A stretch of DNA of 56,903 nucleotides. Origin: Rhodoglobus sp. (GTDB lineage: Bacteria > Actinomycetota > Actinomycetes > Actinomycetales > Microbacteriaceae). The translations under genes were made by a program, and so were the position numbers. Location of the stretch: the NCBI GenBank assembly GCA_025464445.1, contig JAODLY010000039.1, positions 1-56,903 on the forward strand. Direction: 5' to 3'. The notes under the pieces are model-generated. The model searched no databases. It worked only from the letters and a program-made list of their open reading frames with translations, and was not told the origin of the DNA. This document shows, piece after piece, positions 18,992-26,050 of this stretch (positions are counted from its first letter, which is position 1; each line of letters begins with the position of its first letter).

Positions 18992-19753
18992 TCACTCCTC
19001 GAGGTGCTGGTGCGATGCGGTGAACGTTATCGAATCCGCGGTCACGCCGACGAGGCCGAGATTGACTCGCAGTAGCTGCGGCGGCAACTCGTTACCGGGA
19101 GGCGGCGTGGGGGCGAGGAGGGAAATGCCGACGCCGCCGAGCAGGGTCGCGGTGAGAGAGTCGACGTAGACCTGCACGTTTCCCTTGAGCTCCATGCGGG
19201 TCGCATTCGACACGAGCGAGGGCCCCGTCGCCCTGCGCACGTCGAGCAGGAAGTCATCGATGACGATGTCGTCGGCCATGAGCTTGAACACGGGCACCTC
19301 GCTGCCGTCGACGAGGCGCACGAGCACCACGCTGACGGCTCGCAGTCCCGTGAACGAGATGGATGAGCCGCCGAGCTGGGCCGCCGGCAGCGTGAACGTG
19401 GGCGCGTTGGGATCGAGCACGGGGATCACCGGCAGCGCGGGTGTCGCGGGGTCGGCATCCGTCGCGCCGCCGAGCAGATTACCGACGACGCCAGGAACGT
19501 CGATGGGTGGCGGTGATGGGGCTGAGCCACCCGGGTCGCAGCTCGCGAGCAGGGGCAGACATAGGGCGCTCGGTTCGGCGGGCGCCGCCCCGATGCCGCC
19601 CAGGGCGACCACGAGCAGCAGCGCGATGGTGCCCTTGCCGGGCGTTCCGCGGCGGCGGCCGGTTATGACCGGCTCCGGACTAAAGGGCGCGGCCCCGAGA
19701 CCGATGTCGTTGCCGGTGGAATTGTCGGGGCGTCGGACGCCTTCGGTGCCCAC
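18992..19753 (-). CDS. Secreted or anchored protein of the DUF6230/DUF6114 gene set
   Basis: 253 residues from GTG 19753. A hydrophobic segment at about residues 42-58 (TIALLLVVALGGIGA) follows a basic patch RRRGTPGKG, like a signal anchor. A Pro-rich linker leads to a domain of about 120 residues with alternating hydrophobic strands (SISFTGLRAVSVVLVRLVDG, MELKGNVQVYVDSLTATLLG). I do not recognise the fold. It overlaps the DUF6114 gene by 91 bases in another frame; no later good start exists upstream of the signal segment. Co-transcribed with DUF6114 and DUF6230 genes. Confidence 0.65.
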   Translation of the reverse strand: MGTEGVRRPDNSTGNDIGLGAAPFSPEPVITGRRRGTPGKGTIALLLVVALGGIGAAPAEPSALCLPLLASCDPGGSAPSPPPIDVPGVVGNLLGGATDADPATPALPVIPVLDPNAPTFTLPAAQLGGSSISFTGLRAVSVVLVRLVDGSEVPVFKLMADDIVIDDFLLDVRRATGPSLVSNATRMELKGNVQVYVDSLTATLLGGVGISLLAPTPPPGNELPPQLLRVNLGLVGVTADSITFTASHQHLEE

Positions 19754-20199
19754 GACACCGTCAGGACACCACCGATCGCGCCGAGCAACATCCCGACGAA
19801 AAATCCGCCGAGGTTGACGCCGATGAGCGAATACACCGAGACGACGAGGGAGATCACCCCGTAGAAGATGCGATGCACGGGCATGGCCACGGCGAGGATG
19901 CCGAGCACGACGAGCATGATCGGGATGACGGTTGCCTGGAATCCTTCAATGCCGACCTGCACGTGGATGTTGCCGACGTCGAGTTGCCCGGAGAAGAACA
20001 TCTCGATACCGGCGAGCACGGTGAGCAGCCCGCCGACGAACGGCCTGTTCCTGCGCCATGCCTTCAAGCCGGTCGAGGCCGGGGCGGATTCGCGCGCTCG
20101 CCCGACCGCGGCGCCGGCCTGCCGCGCCCCGGAGGCCACCCGGCTGGCTGTGGCGCGTAGCCGGCCACCCGCATTCGCCGCCCACCCTCGGAGTGTCAT
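19663..20199 (-). CDS. DUF6114 family membrane protein
   Basis: 178 residues from ATG 20199, whose A is shared with the stop of the DUF6230 gene (TGATG overlap), indicating translational coupling; ATG 20208 is an alternative. A polar N-terminal region is followed by AWRRNRPFVGGLLTVLAGIE, the DUF6114 signature, then a short polar loop and three more hydrophobic segments (VIPIMLVVLGILAVAMPV, FYGVISLVVSVYSLIGV, GGFFVGMLLGAIGGVLTV). Function unknown; in Actinobacteria the gene typically follows a DUF6230 gene, so the products may act as a membrane complex. Confidence 0.85.
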   Translation of the reverse strand: MTLRGWAANAGGRLRATASRVASGARQAGAAVGRARESAPASTGLKAWRRNRPFVGGLLTVLAGIEMFFSGQLDVGNIHVQVGIEGFQATVIPIMLVVLGILAVAMPVHRIFYGVISLVVSVYSLIGVNLGGFFVGMLLGAIGGVLTVSWAPKASDAPTIPPATTSVSGPRPLVRSRS

Positions 20200-20795
20200 C
20201 AGAAGCATCCCGTCGATCCATCCGTGATCTGCACGTGCATGCCGTTGAGGGTGAACACGGCAGCCTGGGTCGACCAGGCGGTCTGCTGCAGGCCGACGAT
20301 CTTTATCGTGTCCGAATCCTGGGCGAAGTCGCCCGCGCCACCCTTGGCGCCCGTGTTGACTGTGGATGCGTCGACACCGATGCGGATGTTGCCGAACGTC
20401 GAGTCGCCCTTAAGGTCTGTCATCCCGATCTGGAGGCCGGTCGCCGTCGCCGGGTTGCCGCCGCCGCCCGCAGTGATGAGCAGGCCGACCTTTCCCAGCG
20501 GGGTGTCTGTGATGACCGACTGGCAGAGGTCGGCAAGACTGGCGGATCCGATGTTGGCGATGGCGACGGGATGCTCGACGCCGGCCGTGTCGGCTGTGGT
20601 GCCCGCGTACTGGGAGAAGCTCGTGCCGTCGAGGAGGGACGCGCTGATCTGGAACTGGCTGCCGGAGACGGCGAACGACACCGGTACGGCGCCGTTGGCG
20701 ACTCCAGCCATGATGACGGTGCTGACCACCGCGACGGGTACCGCCGCGAGCAGGATGCGTCCCGCGTGTGTTCCCGTGAGCTTTCGGAACTTCAT
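20199..20795 (-). CDS. DUF6230 family secreted protein
   Basis: 198 residues from ATG 20795, set by AAGGAGG six bases upstream. An N-terminal signal segment (HAGRILLAAVPVAVVSTVIM) precedes a predicted beta-rich domain (VPVSFAVSGSQFQISASLL, IGMTDLKGDSTFGNIRIG) with two Cys that may form a disulfide. The family is known only from Actinobacteria and always near DUF6114. First gene of a three-gene operon divergent from a TetR regulator. Confidence 0.85.
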   Translation of the reverse strand: MKFRKLTGTHAGRILLAAVPVAVVSTVIMAGVANGAVPVSFAVSGSQFQISASLLDGTSFSQYAGTTADTAGVEHPVAIANIGSASLADLCQSVITDTPLGKVGLLITAGGGGNPATATGLQIGMTDLKGDSTFGNIRIGVDASTVNTGAKGGAGDFAQDSDTIKIVGLQQTAWSTQAAVFTLNGMHVQITDGSTGCF

Positions 20796-20855
20796 TGATC
20801 CTCCTTGACCATGCCAGAGGGGGTTTCTGGCCGCTCCGACTGCGCTTGTTGACAG

Positions 20856-20873
20856 TCGTTCTAATAAGAAGGA
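20856..20873. promoter_or_regulatory. Candidate TetR operator between DUF6230 and tetR-type genes
   Basis: TCGTTCTAATAAGAAGGA matches its own reverse complement at 14 of 18 positions. It sits in the 152-bp divergent region, next to TTGACA at 20849-20854. TetR-family proteins usually bind such palindromes beside their own gene. Confidence 0.35.
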
Positions 20874-20947
20874 CTCGGAATCGACCGAGCTATGACGCCG
20901 GTTTTCGAAAGTTTTTCCTGCGGATTTGCGGCCGTTATGCTCGCACA

Positions 20948-21541
20948 ATGGAAGCGGATCGGCGCACCAGGCTGGCCCCGGATGAGCGGCGTGCCCAGCT
21001 CGTTGCTCTCGGGGTGGCCGCGCTCGTGGATAGGCCCCTCGAGTCGCTCACGCTCGAGCTTCTCGCGGAGCGGGCGGGTGTCTCGCGCGGCCTGCTGTTC
21101 TACTACTTCGGATCCAAGCAGGCACTGCACCGTGTCGTGGTCACTACCGCACGCGACAGCATGCTTCGGGCGACGGAGCCGGTGCGCGCGCTGCCGCCGC
21201 TCGACCGCCTGCACGACACCCTCACGAGGATCGTGCAGTTCGTGCGCGACCACGAGGGCACCTTCTATTCGCTCGTGCGCGGCGCGGCCAGCGGCGACCC
21301 CGAAGTGCGTGAGGTAGTCGAGCAGGCCAGGGCGTTGCAGGCCGAGCGGGTGATAGCGGTGTTCCTGGAGATGGGGGTACCGGATTCGGAGTTGCTGCGC
21401 ATCGCCCTGCGCTCCTGGGTCGCATTCGCGGAAGAGGCTCTTGTCGAGAGCGCACTCAATACCGAGATGTCAACGAAAGATGTCGTCTCGTTTCTCGAGC
21501 GCAGCGTCAAGGCGGTCGCGGGGTCCGTGCATCCCGCCTGA
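20948..21541 (+). CDS. TetR-family transcriptional regulator
   Basis: 197 residues. The N-terminal helix-turn-helix (RAQLVALGVAALVDRPLESL, ELLAERAGVSRGLLFYYFGS) is typical of TetR proteins; the remaining about 140 residues are helical ligand-binding type (IVQFVRDHEGTFYSLVRGA). Divergent from the DUF6230-DUF6114 operon, so it probably controls that operon. In Actinobacteria this arrangement is recurrent. The ligand is unknown. Confidence 0.9.
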   Translation: MEADRRTRLAPDERRAQLVALGVAALVDRPLESLTLELLAERAGVSRGLLFYYFGSKQALHRVVVTTARDSMLRATEPVRALPPLDRLHDTLTRIVQFVRDHEGTFYSLVRGAASGDPEVREVVEQARALQAERVIAVFLEMGVPDSELLRIALRSWVAFAEEALVESALNTEMSTKDVVSFLERSVKAVAGSVHPA

Positions 21542-21909
21542 CAGCGGCGCACGGGTCTGACACGACCGCTCGGCTGGTGCTGCCGCCCGCGGCCTCCGCT
21601 CCGGCGGACGCCGGCGGTGGAGACGCGGGACGCCGGCCGCGGGGGCCGCGGGAGGCGGTCTGCAATCGAGACGGCACTGATGGCCCTCAGCGCCGGATCG
21701 AAGGGCCATCTGGCCCGACTCGATGCGCGAATCTTGTCAGGTTGATGTCCTCCCGCGGTTCCTGGTGCTGCCGGTTCACACCCGTTCGATGGTTCCCGGA
21801 GTGCACAGATCCGGTCACTCCCACAAGAATCACAGTTTGATAACGCAGGGTGGGAGGTGCCCGAAGAAGTACGCGCGGCTCGCTGCGCCAGATCCGCGGA
21901 GTTACTGCT
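21542..21909. other. Gene-free stretch between TetR and M23 peptidase genes
   Basis: No gene is supported here on either strand; the open frames have shifting composition and no ribosome binding sites. 21590-21660 is extremely G+C-rich with local self-complementarity, compatible with a termination signal for the TetR gene. The part from about 21800 is less GC-rich and could carry the promoter of the peptidase gene (for example GATAAC at about 21839). No repeats or known RNA. Confidence 0.4.
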
Positions 21910-22596
21910 GTGCCAGCATCCCGAGCCCGTCATGCCTTGAGTCGTGAGATTCGCCAAACCCTGTGGCGCCAAACGCCGAAGCGGCCCGAGTCGGGTTATC
22001 GCAAACTCCTGCCGGTAGCGTCGGTGCTTGTGATCGCGGGAATGACCTGCATTTCCGCACTTCCGGCGAGTGCCGACGTATTCACCCAGACGGTGGTGCC
22101 CGTCTACGAACCGCAGGCGTACGCGGCCGGCGACTTCGTCATCCCGCCGATCGACAGGGACAGTTTCGCGATCGGGCAGTACTACGCGGTGCAATGGCCG
22201 CTTCCGGTGTCGACGCCGATCAGCGACGGCTACGGCTACCGCTCGTGTGCGGGGTGCTCGACCTTTCACGAGGGCATCGACTTCACGCCGGGCAGCGGCT
22301 ACCCGATCGAGGCGGTCGCCGACGGCGTGGTCGTCGAGTCCACCTTCGCCGGCGCGCTCGGCCAGCACGTGATCGTGCGGCACGTCATCGACGGCGAGAC
22401 AGTGCTCAGCATCTATGGCCACATGCAGGCGGGTTCGAACACCGTCTCGGTCGGCGACACGATCACGCGCGGTGAGGTGCTCGGGCTCGTGGGGAGCACC
22501 GGCCAGTCGACCGGGCCGCACCTGCACTTCGGCATCCAGGTCGGTGGCGGCCTGATCGACCCATACCCGTGGATGCTCCAACACGTCAACTCGTGA
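21910..22596 (+). CDS. Secreted M23 (LytM-type) metallopeptidase
   Basis: 228 residues from GTG 21910, with GGAG eight bases upstream; earlier in-frame starts lack such a site. Signal segment (LLPVASVLVIAGMTCISALP) ends PASA. The linker contains VIPPIDRDSFAIGQYYAV, again the RDSF-type motif of the two other hydrolases in this window. The M23 domain (about 95-228) has HEGIDFTPGSGYPIEAVADG, IYGHMQ and TGPHLHFGIQ, giving the zinc ligands HxxxD and HxH. Expected to cut peptidoglycan cross-bridges, or to be a scaffold where catalysis is lost; here the residues are complete. Confidence 0.92.
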   Translation: MPASRARHALSREIRQTLWRQTPKRPESGYRKLLPVASVLVIAGMTCISALPASADVFTQTVVPVYEPQAYAAGDFVIPPIDRDSFAIGQYYAVQWPLPVSTPISDGYGYRSCAGCSTFHEGIDFTPGSGYPIEAVADGVVVESTFAGALGQHVIVRHVIDGETVLSIYGHMQAGSNTVSVGDTITRGEVLGLVGSTGQSTGPHLHFGIQVGGGLIDPYPWMLQHVNS

Positions 22597-22659
22597 TTGC
22601 AGCGCCCCGGGGGTAGAGCCACACTGGGGAGAACCGGTAATCGTCAAAGGAGACTCGTC

Positions 22660-23088
22660 ATGGCTGTGACCCTCAACCCCTACCTCGGCTTCCGCGGTGA
22701 TGCGCGCGCGGCGATGGAGTTCTACCACTCGGTTTTCGGTGGCGAACTCACGCAGAGCACGTACGCCGAATTCCACGCCAGCGAAGATCCCACTGAGCAG
22801 GACAACATCATGCACTCCCAGCTTGTGGCGCCGGGCGGTCTCACCCTCATGGCATCGGACACGCCGAACTCGATGGCGTACACGCCAGGGGACAACTACT
22901 CGATCTCGCTCAGCGGTGGCGCGGAAGACGATGACGAACTCAGGGGCTACTGGGACAAGCTCGTCGTCGGTGGCGAGATCACAGCGCCACTCGTCGTCGC
23001 GGCCTGGGGCGACGCCTTCGGCATGGTCAAAGACAAGTTCGGCGTGCTCTGGCTGGTGAACATCGCAGGGACGCCAGCCGCAAGCTAG
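22660..23088 (+). CDS. PhnB-like VOC-family protein
   Basis: 142 residues from ATG 22660 (AAAGGAG upstream). Sequence features NPYLGFRGDARAAMEFYHSV, FGGELTQSTYAEF, and a C-terminal WGDAFGMVKDKFGVLWLVNI are those of the PhnB/3-demethylubiquinone methyltransferase-like VOC group. Members are mostly of unknown substrate. Followed 18 bp downstream by the SDR gene, probably in one transcript. Confidence 0.88.
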   Translation: MAVTLNPYLGFRGDARAAMEFYHSVFGGELTQSTYAEFHASEDPTEQDNIMHSQLVAPGGLTLMASDTPNSMAYTPGDNYSISLSGGAEDDDELRGYWDKLVVGGEITAPLVVAAWGDAFGMVKDKFGVLWLVNIAGTPAAS

Positions 23089-23106
23089 GCCCAATAGGGT
23101 GAATCC

Positions 23107-23901
23107 ATGGATTTACACCTGGCGGGCAAGCGAGCGATCATCTCGGGCGGAAGCCGCGGAATCGGCTATGCGATAGCCGAGGCGCTCGCGGCCGAAGGCG
23201 TCGACATCGTGCTCTCCGCGCGCGGTGAAGACGTTGTGGATGCCGCGGCGCGCCTTGCGGCATCCAGCGGGCAGCGCGTCTTCGGTATCCGCGCCGACGC
23301 CGGCGACGATGAGTCGGTGCGAGCCATGGTCGCGACGGCGGTGGACCGGCTCGGCGGGGTCGACATCCTGGTGAACACGGCGGCGACGCCGTGGAGCGCC
23401 GACAAGAACGTCTCGGCGATCGAGAGCGGCGACGAGCTCATGCGCGGCGAGTTCGAGGTGAAGGTGCTCGGCTACCTGCGCACCGCCCGCGCGGTCGCAC
23501 CGCACATGATCGGGCAGGGCTGGGGCCGCATCATCAACATCAGCGGTCTCGGCGCGCGCAACGCCGGCTCGGTCGCGCAGACCGTGCGCAACGTGGGCGT
23601 CTCCGCGATCACCAAGAATCTCGCGGATGAGCTCGGCCCGAAGGGCATCAACGTGACTGTCGTGCATCCCGGACTCACCCGCACGCCCGCGATGAGCGAA
23701 CGGCTCACGGCGCAGGCTCGCGAGCAGGGCACCACCATCGAAGAGCTCGAAGCAGGGATGACGCACAACTCGGTAAACCGCATCATCGACGCGTCGAACG
23801 TGGCCGATGTCGTCGCATTCCTGGCCTCGCCGCGCAGCATCGCCATCACGGGTGACGCGATTGCCGCGGGCGGAGGGGTTCCCGGCCCGATCTTCTACTA
23901 G
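23107..23901 (+). CDS. SDR-family protein lacking the usual catalytic Tyr and Lys
   Basis: 264 residues with the Rossmann motif SGGSRGIGYAIAEALAAEG and the NAG-like segment DILVNTAATPW, so it should bind NAD(P). After the conserved Ser (IINISGLGARNAG) the normal YxxxK is replaced: aligned to GSVAQTVRNVGVSAITK, Gln stands at the Tyr position and Asn at the Lys position. The following LADELGPKGINVTVVHPGLT is conserved. Either this SDR subgroup uses other residues or it has lost reductase activity. Probably co-transcribed with the PhnB-like gene. Confidence 0.88.
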   Translation: MDLHLAGKRAIISGGSRGIGYAIAEALAAEGVDIVLSARGEDVVDAAARLAASSGQRVFGIRADAGDDESVRAMVATAVDRLGGVDILVNTAATPWSADKNVSAIESGDELMRGEFEVKVLGYLRTARAVAPHMIGQGWGRIINISGLGARNAGSVAQTVRNVGVSAITKNLADELGPKGINVTVVHPGLTRTPAMSERLTAQAREQGTTIEELEAGMTHNSVNRIIDASNVADVVAFLASPRSIAITGDAIAAGGGVPGPIFY

Positions 23902-23904
23902 CAC

Positions 23905-24120
23905 TCAGCCGTACGTCGGGTCGACCGTCTGGGCGACGAGGAAGTGCCAGCCGATCCACCACCAGAACACGACGATGGCGACCCGTGCCGTTCGGGTGGC
24001 CATGACGCGATCGAGCAGGTCGCCGATCGGTGCGAGGCGATCGCGGTCGCGTTGGCTGAGGACGCCCATCACGGTGATCGCACCCGCGCAGAGCACGAAG
24101 CCGATGGCGCTGACGATCAT
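23905..24120 (-). CDS. DUF6186 family small membrane protein
   Basis: 71 residues from ATG 24120, overlapping the stop of the upstream membrane-protein gene (ATGA). Two hydrophobic segments, IVSAIGFVLCAGAITVMGVL and VAIVVFWWWIGWHFLVAQ, flank a basic loop SQRDRDRLAPIGDLLDRVMA. The terminal WWWIGWHF pattern is typical of DUF6186. Last gene of a three-gene coupled set; function unknown. It converges on the SDR gene with three bases between them. Confidence 0.75.
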   Translation of the reverse strand: MIVSAIGFVLCAGAITVMGVLSQRDRDRLAPIGDLLDRVMATRTARVAIVVFWWWIGWHFLVAQTVDPTYG

Positions 24121-24689
24121 CGGGTCGTCGCCCTGCGCAGCAGGAACACCCCGCCCAGCACCCAGGCCGTGACGAACACCACCCGCGCCGCTGGTGCGTC
24201 CAGCAGCGGATTGACGAGGTCGGAGAGCGCGGGGTACGCGGTGCGCCCGCCGGGGCGCACAGTGCCGAGGATGTACATGCCCAGTTCCCACAGGCAGGCG
24301 GCGGCCCCGGCGGCCGACCATGCGATCCCGGCACGCACGGTCGCGCGGGTCCACGCCACGCCGCCGTCCTTCGGGTTCGGCCAGGCGAACGCGACGGCGG
24401 CGAGGCCGACGATCACGACGGCCGCGCCGATGAGGATCCCGTGCCGGGGCGCGAGGATGAGCACCCCCGCCACCGGCACGAGGGTCGCGATGAGCAGGGC
24501 GGGGTGGGGTGCGCGCCGGGCGGATTCGACGCGGGGCAGCCAGCCCGCGGCATCCAGCAGCAGGGCGACGACGATCACGGCGAAGACACCGGCGTCGACG
24601 TATGCACCGCGGAAGACCTGCACGGCGCCAATCGCGGCGAGGATGAATATCCACGCCGCGACAGCAACCTGCGCCCTGCGGACGGTCAC
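24117..24689 (-). CDS. Polytopic membrane protein of unknown function
   Basis: 190 residues with about six membrane segments (for example VAAWIFILAAIGAVQVFRGA, AGVFAVIVVALLLDAAGWL, LLIATLVPVAGVLILAP, GAAVVIVGLAAVAFAWP). GTG 24689 overlaps the stop of the coiled-coil gene upstream (GTGA), and its own stop overlaps the DUF6186 start. No catalytic or transport motif is visible. Confidence 0.75.
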   Translation of the reverse strand: MTVRRAQVAVAAWIFILAAIGAVQVFRGAYVDAGVFAVIVVALLLDAAGWLPRVESARRAPHPALLIATLVPVAGVLILAPRHGILIGAAVVIVGLAAVAFAWPNPKDGGVAWTRATVRAGIAWSAAGAAACLWELGMYILGTVRPGGRTAYPALSDLVNPLLDAPAARVVFVTAWVLGGVFLLRRATTR

Positions 24690-25966
24690 GGCCCCGGGTG
24701 GCTGCCCATTGTGTCGTACCTGGCCAGGGCGTCGGCGTCGCGCGCGAGGGTGACAGAGCGTCGCACGGCATCCAGGGCCTCGACGGGGTCGGTTTCGGCT
24801 TTCGCGATCACGAGTTGCCGTTCCGCCTCGGCGAGCCGGGTGCGGGCATCCGCTCCTCCGCCGTAGCGGCCGATGTAGTCGCGGGCTGCCGAGATCTGGC
24901 TCGTCACCGAAACGAGGGTGCCGGCATAGGCGGCCCTCGCGTGCTCGAGGCGCTGGGCTTCGTTTCGCGCGGATGCCAGCGCCGCGTCGAGCGCGGCGAT
25001 CGCGTCGCCGAGGCTGTCGAGTTCGGCCACCGGGTCGGTCGGGCCCGTGCGCTTCGCGGGGAGGATCGCCTCGACGCCCGCTATCGCGTCGATGATCGCT
25101 GCGCCGGTGTCGGCATCCGGGGCCTTATCGCGCTCGGCTTTGGCCTCGACGAGGTCGGCGGCCGTCTTGCTTCGGAGGGTTGCGAGTGCGTCGTCCGCCG
25201 CGGCGAGGTCGCGCGCCGTGCGGTCCACTGCGTCGAGCAGTTGGTCGGCGTGCTGCGCCGCGCGACCGGCGTCCTGCAGGATGCCCGAGACGTCGCTCAC
25301 CCCCTGCTGCGAGATGCCGGGCTCGGCGGCATCCGCGGATTTGGCAGCGTCGGCAAGCAGTTTCTGCGCTTCGTCGGGATTCTGGGAGACCGCGGCGAAT
25401 GTCGTCGCAGCATAGTTCTTCGTGAGGCCTGCAATCGTCGCTCTCGCGCCGTCGAGCCGGGAGGTTGTCGCGGCGATGCGCGCGCGCACGTCGGTGAGCG
25501 TTCCCGCCGCATTCGCTTCGAGGGCGCGCAGGTCGCCGAATGTCTTGTCCTGGCCGCTGAGCATGGCGTCGGCCTGCTCGCACAGGGCGATCACCTGCAG
25601 CGTCCATTCGCGCGCCTGTTGGTCTGAGTCCGGGTACGCGTCGTCGAGGGACTGCTTCAGCCGAAACGCCTCGGTCACCTTCGCGCGGGCCGCGGCGATG
25701 GCGTCAGCGTAGGTTCGCGCCTTGTCCGCGCCGAACTGGGCTATCGCGTAGCCGAGCTCGTCGTCCGCGTCGCGCAGGCCATCGTCGAGCTTCACGAGCA
25801 GGCTGCCGGCACGACGGCCCAGCGCCGCGATGGAGTTGTCGCTCGATTGCTCCAGATTGCGGTCCCCGCGCCGGCGGAACAGCATCACGAACCCCACGGC
25901 GACGAGGGCGGCAACCAGCACCACGAGTGTCACGACGCCGACCGCGATGCCGGTGACCACGTCCAT
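24686..25966 (-). CDS. Single-pass coiled-coil protein
   Basis: 426 residues from ATG 25966. One membrane helix near the N-terminus (AVGVVTLVVLVAALVAVGFV) is followed by FRRRGDR, so the bulk is probably cytoplasmic. The remaining 390 residues are Ala-rich amphipathic helix with heptad character (for example TYADAIAAARAKVTEAFRLK, GARATIAGLTKNYAATTFAA), resembling the C-terminal coiled-coil half of actinobacterial TPM-domain proteins without the TPM domain. Function unknown. It leads the coupled set with the two membrane proteins. Confidence 0.75.
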   Translation of the reverse strand: MDVVTGIAVGVVTLVVLVAALVAVGFVMLFRRRGDRNLEQSSDNSIAALGRRAGSLLVKLDDGLRDADDELGYAIAQFGADKARTYADAIAAARAKVTEAFRLKQSLDDAYPDSDQQAREWTLQVIALCEQADAMLSGQDKTFGDLRALEANAAGTLTDVRARIAATTSRLDGARATIAGLTKNYAATTFAAVSQNPDEAQKLLADAAKSADAAEPGISQQGVSDVSGILQDAGRAAQHADQLLDAVDRTARDLAAADDALATLRSKTAADLVEAKAERDKAPDADTGAAIIDAIAGVEAILPAKRTGPTDPVAELDSLGDAIAALDAALASARNEAQRLEHARAAYAGTLVSVTSQISAARDYIGRYGGGADARTRLAEAERQLVIAKAETDPVEALDAVRRSVTLARDADALARYDTMGSHPGP

Positions 25967-26050
25967 GGCCGCTAAGTCTACGGGTCGGCAGTATCCGAAA
26001 CCCGCCCGCATTTGCGGGGAATCAGCCGGTCACGCGCTTAAGGTTGCCTC

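Noticed and set aside
21265-23094. Minus-strand frame of 609 codons opposite TetR, M23 and PhnB-like genes
   Set aside because: Covers three well-supported genes and has a low-complexity translation.
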